From contig CAJOCU010000002.1 in assembly GCA_905233765.1 (NCBI GenBank), positions 62,001 through 126,000 on the forward strand: a stretch of 64,000 nucleotides of DNA, given 5' to 3'. Shown piece after piece: positions 63,323 through 64,000 of the stretch (its first letter is position 1; each line of letters opens with the position of its first letter). A model generated the notes under the pieces. The model did no database searches. It was given only the letters and a program-made list of their open reading frames with translations, and was not told the origin of the DNA. Origin of the DNA: an uncultured Bacteroidaceae bacterium. Its GTDB lineage: Bacteria > Bacteroidota > Bacteroidia > Bacteroidales > Bacteroidaceae. A program made the position numbers and the translations under genes.

Positions 63323-64000
63323 AATTGTAAAGGGAAGATCAGCTTAATGGTGAAGTTGCGACCGGGGTTGAAGATGCCGCGTCGTCCGGTGACATTGTTG
63401 ATGTCGGCGTACTTCAGGCGGCTGAGATGACTCTGGTAGGCGCAGTTGAGGAGGTTATCGGCGATGAGATAGAGTTCGCAGAGCTTACGTCCGTTCTTTA
63501 GAAGGATATCGGTGCCGGCTGAGACGTTCAGGAGCGTGTAGGCCGGTGTCGCTGTCTCTGTCCCTTCGGCCATATAATAATGATTCTGGCGGAAATACTG
63601 CTCAATGCCAACGCTGACGTAGGCGTTGTCAAAGACGTGGTCAAGTCGATGGTGATGTTCGCTTTCGCCCTGATGGTGAGGGGCGGAGGTGTGATGGTCG
63701 CCGTTGTGCGTGAACTCCCATTTCACCTCGGCCGTCAGACGTGGGGCTGGGGTGAGGGGCAAGTAGCGCGTTTCGAGCGGTTGGTTGAGTTGGCGTGCAT
63801 CGACCATCGAGAAGGTGGAACCGATATGCAGCTGGTGAATGGGATGCAGGTCGAAGCCAGCCTCAAAACCTTTCAGAAGAGCATTGCCCTGAGTGTAATG
63901 GAAAAGACGATAGGCCGTGTCCTCGACGGGTGCATTCTCGAGCGCATTGTCTGCAAGGGCTTCGGCGAAGATGTAGTTGTCGATATGATTGAGGAACAGG
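63319..64000 (-). CDS. TonB-dependent outer-membrane receptor, C-terminal part
   Basis: Only the last 226 codons are present; the frame is open to the right edge. Seen: outer-membrane barrel strands typical of receptor C-termini (KGFEAGFDLHPIHQLHIGST, VSVGIEQYFRQNHYY, PAYTLLNVSAG, LYLIADNLLNCAYQSHL, GRRGIFNPGRNFTIKLIF) ending in a terminal aromatic residue. It lacks SusC-type motifs and resembles siderophore, cobalamin or metal receptors. A loop with nine histidines (coded by 63637-63708) lies between two barrel strands and suggests metal binding. Gene ends on the CTAG shared with ettA. Confidence 0.88.
   Translation of the reverse strand, partial: LFLNHIDNYIFAEALADNALENAPVEDTAYRLFHYTQGNALLKGFEAGFDLHPIHQLHIGSTFSMVDARQLNQPLETRYLPLTPAPRLTAEVKWEFTHNGDHHTSAPHHQGESEHHHRLDHVFDNAYVSVGIEQYFRQNHYYMAEGTETATPAYTLLNVSAGTDILLKNGRKLCELYLIADNLLNCAYQSHLSRLKYADINNVTGRRGIFNPGRNFTIKLIFPLQF

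Overview
The window looks like chromosomal DNA from a Bacteroidales bacterium, most likely a Prevotella-like gut or oral species. Evidence for this: two SusC/SusD outer-membrane pairs, lipoproteins with acidic residues after the lipobox cysteine, promoters of the Bacteroidetes type (-33 TTTG, -7 TAnnTTTG), secreted proteins ending in a short tail with a GxYI core, and house-keeping genes of Bacteroidales type (short lysine-type SerA, MutS2, EttA, pyrB-pyrI-glyA). Genes are dense. I see no stretch over 300 bases without a gene, no tRNA or rRNA gene, no insertion sequence, no prophage and no CRISPR array. Both edges cut a gene.

Region 1 (1-7652, minus strand) is part of an exopolysaccharide or O-antigen locus: a Wzx-type flippase, a family 2 glycosyltransferase, a large secreted glycoside hydrolase of the GH128-like catalytic-core type with carbohydrate-binding regions, a GT-B glycosyltransferase and a second, cut family 2 glycosyltransferase. 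Region 2 (7770-8591) is panB, ended by a clear hairpin.

Region 3 (8699-26860, plus strand) is the most distinctive part: one strong promoter, seven genes, one terminator. The order is FAS1 lipoprotein - SusC - SusD - FAS1 lipoprotein - FAS1 lipoprotein - SusC - SusD. It holds no glycanase, sulfatase, peptidase or regulator, so it is not an ordinary polysaccharide utilisation locus. Five of the seven products are predicted lipoproteins with a likely surface-export signal. In both halves a fasciclin gene is joined to the following susC by an ATGA overlap, as if a FAS1-SusC-SusD module had been doubled.

Region 4 (26921-43523) is mostly core metabolism and information processing: pyrB-pyrI-glyA (minus), a class A penicillin-binding protein, folK (minus), kdsB-dnaB, pheT-yebC, a secreted CotH-kinase protein with a ricin-like domain followed directly by mutS2, and a convergent 5-formyl-THF cyclo-ligase. 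Region 5 (43546-49048, minus) has a small AT-rich membrane protein flanked by inverted arrays of 9-base repeats, then an S41 protease, a dCMP deaminase-type enzyme, an M3 peptidase and a Crp/Fnr regulator. Region 6 (49136-55248) has a second CotH-kinase protein with a discoidin domain, nudC, a phosphohexomutase and a secreted Lys/Ala-rich coiled-coil protein. Region 7 (55249-64000) has a serine operon (serC-serA-DUF1015-yigZ), two peptidoglycan hydrolases around cdd, ettA, and the end of a TonB-dependent receptor with a histidine-rich loop.

Short direct repeats recur across the window. AAAC-containing heptamers stand 4 to 8 bases before the start codons of susD2, pheT, yebC and ettA. Related 9-mers, a triple 22-base dyad repeat and GC-rich inverted-repeat elements occupy other gaps.
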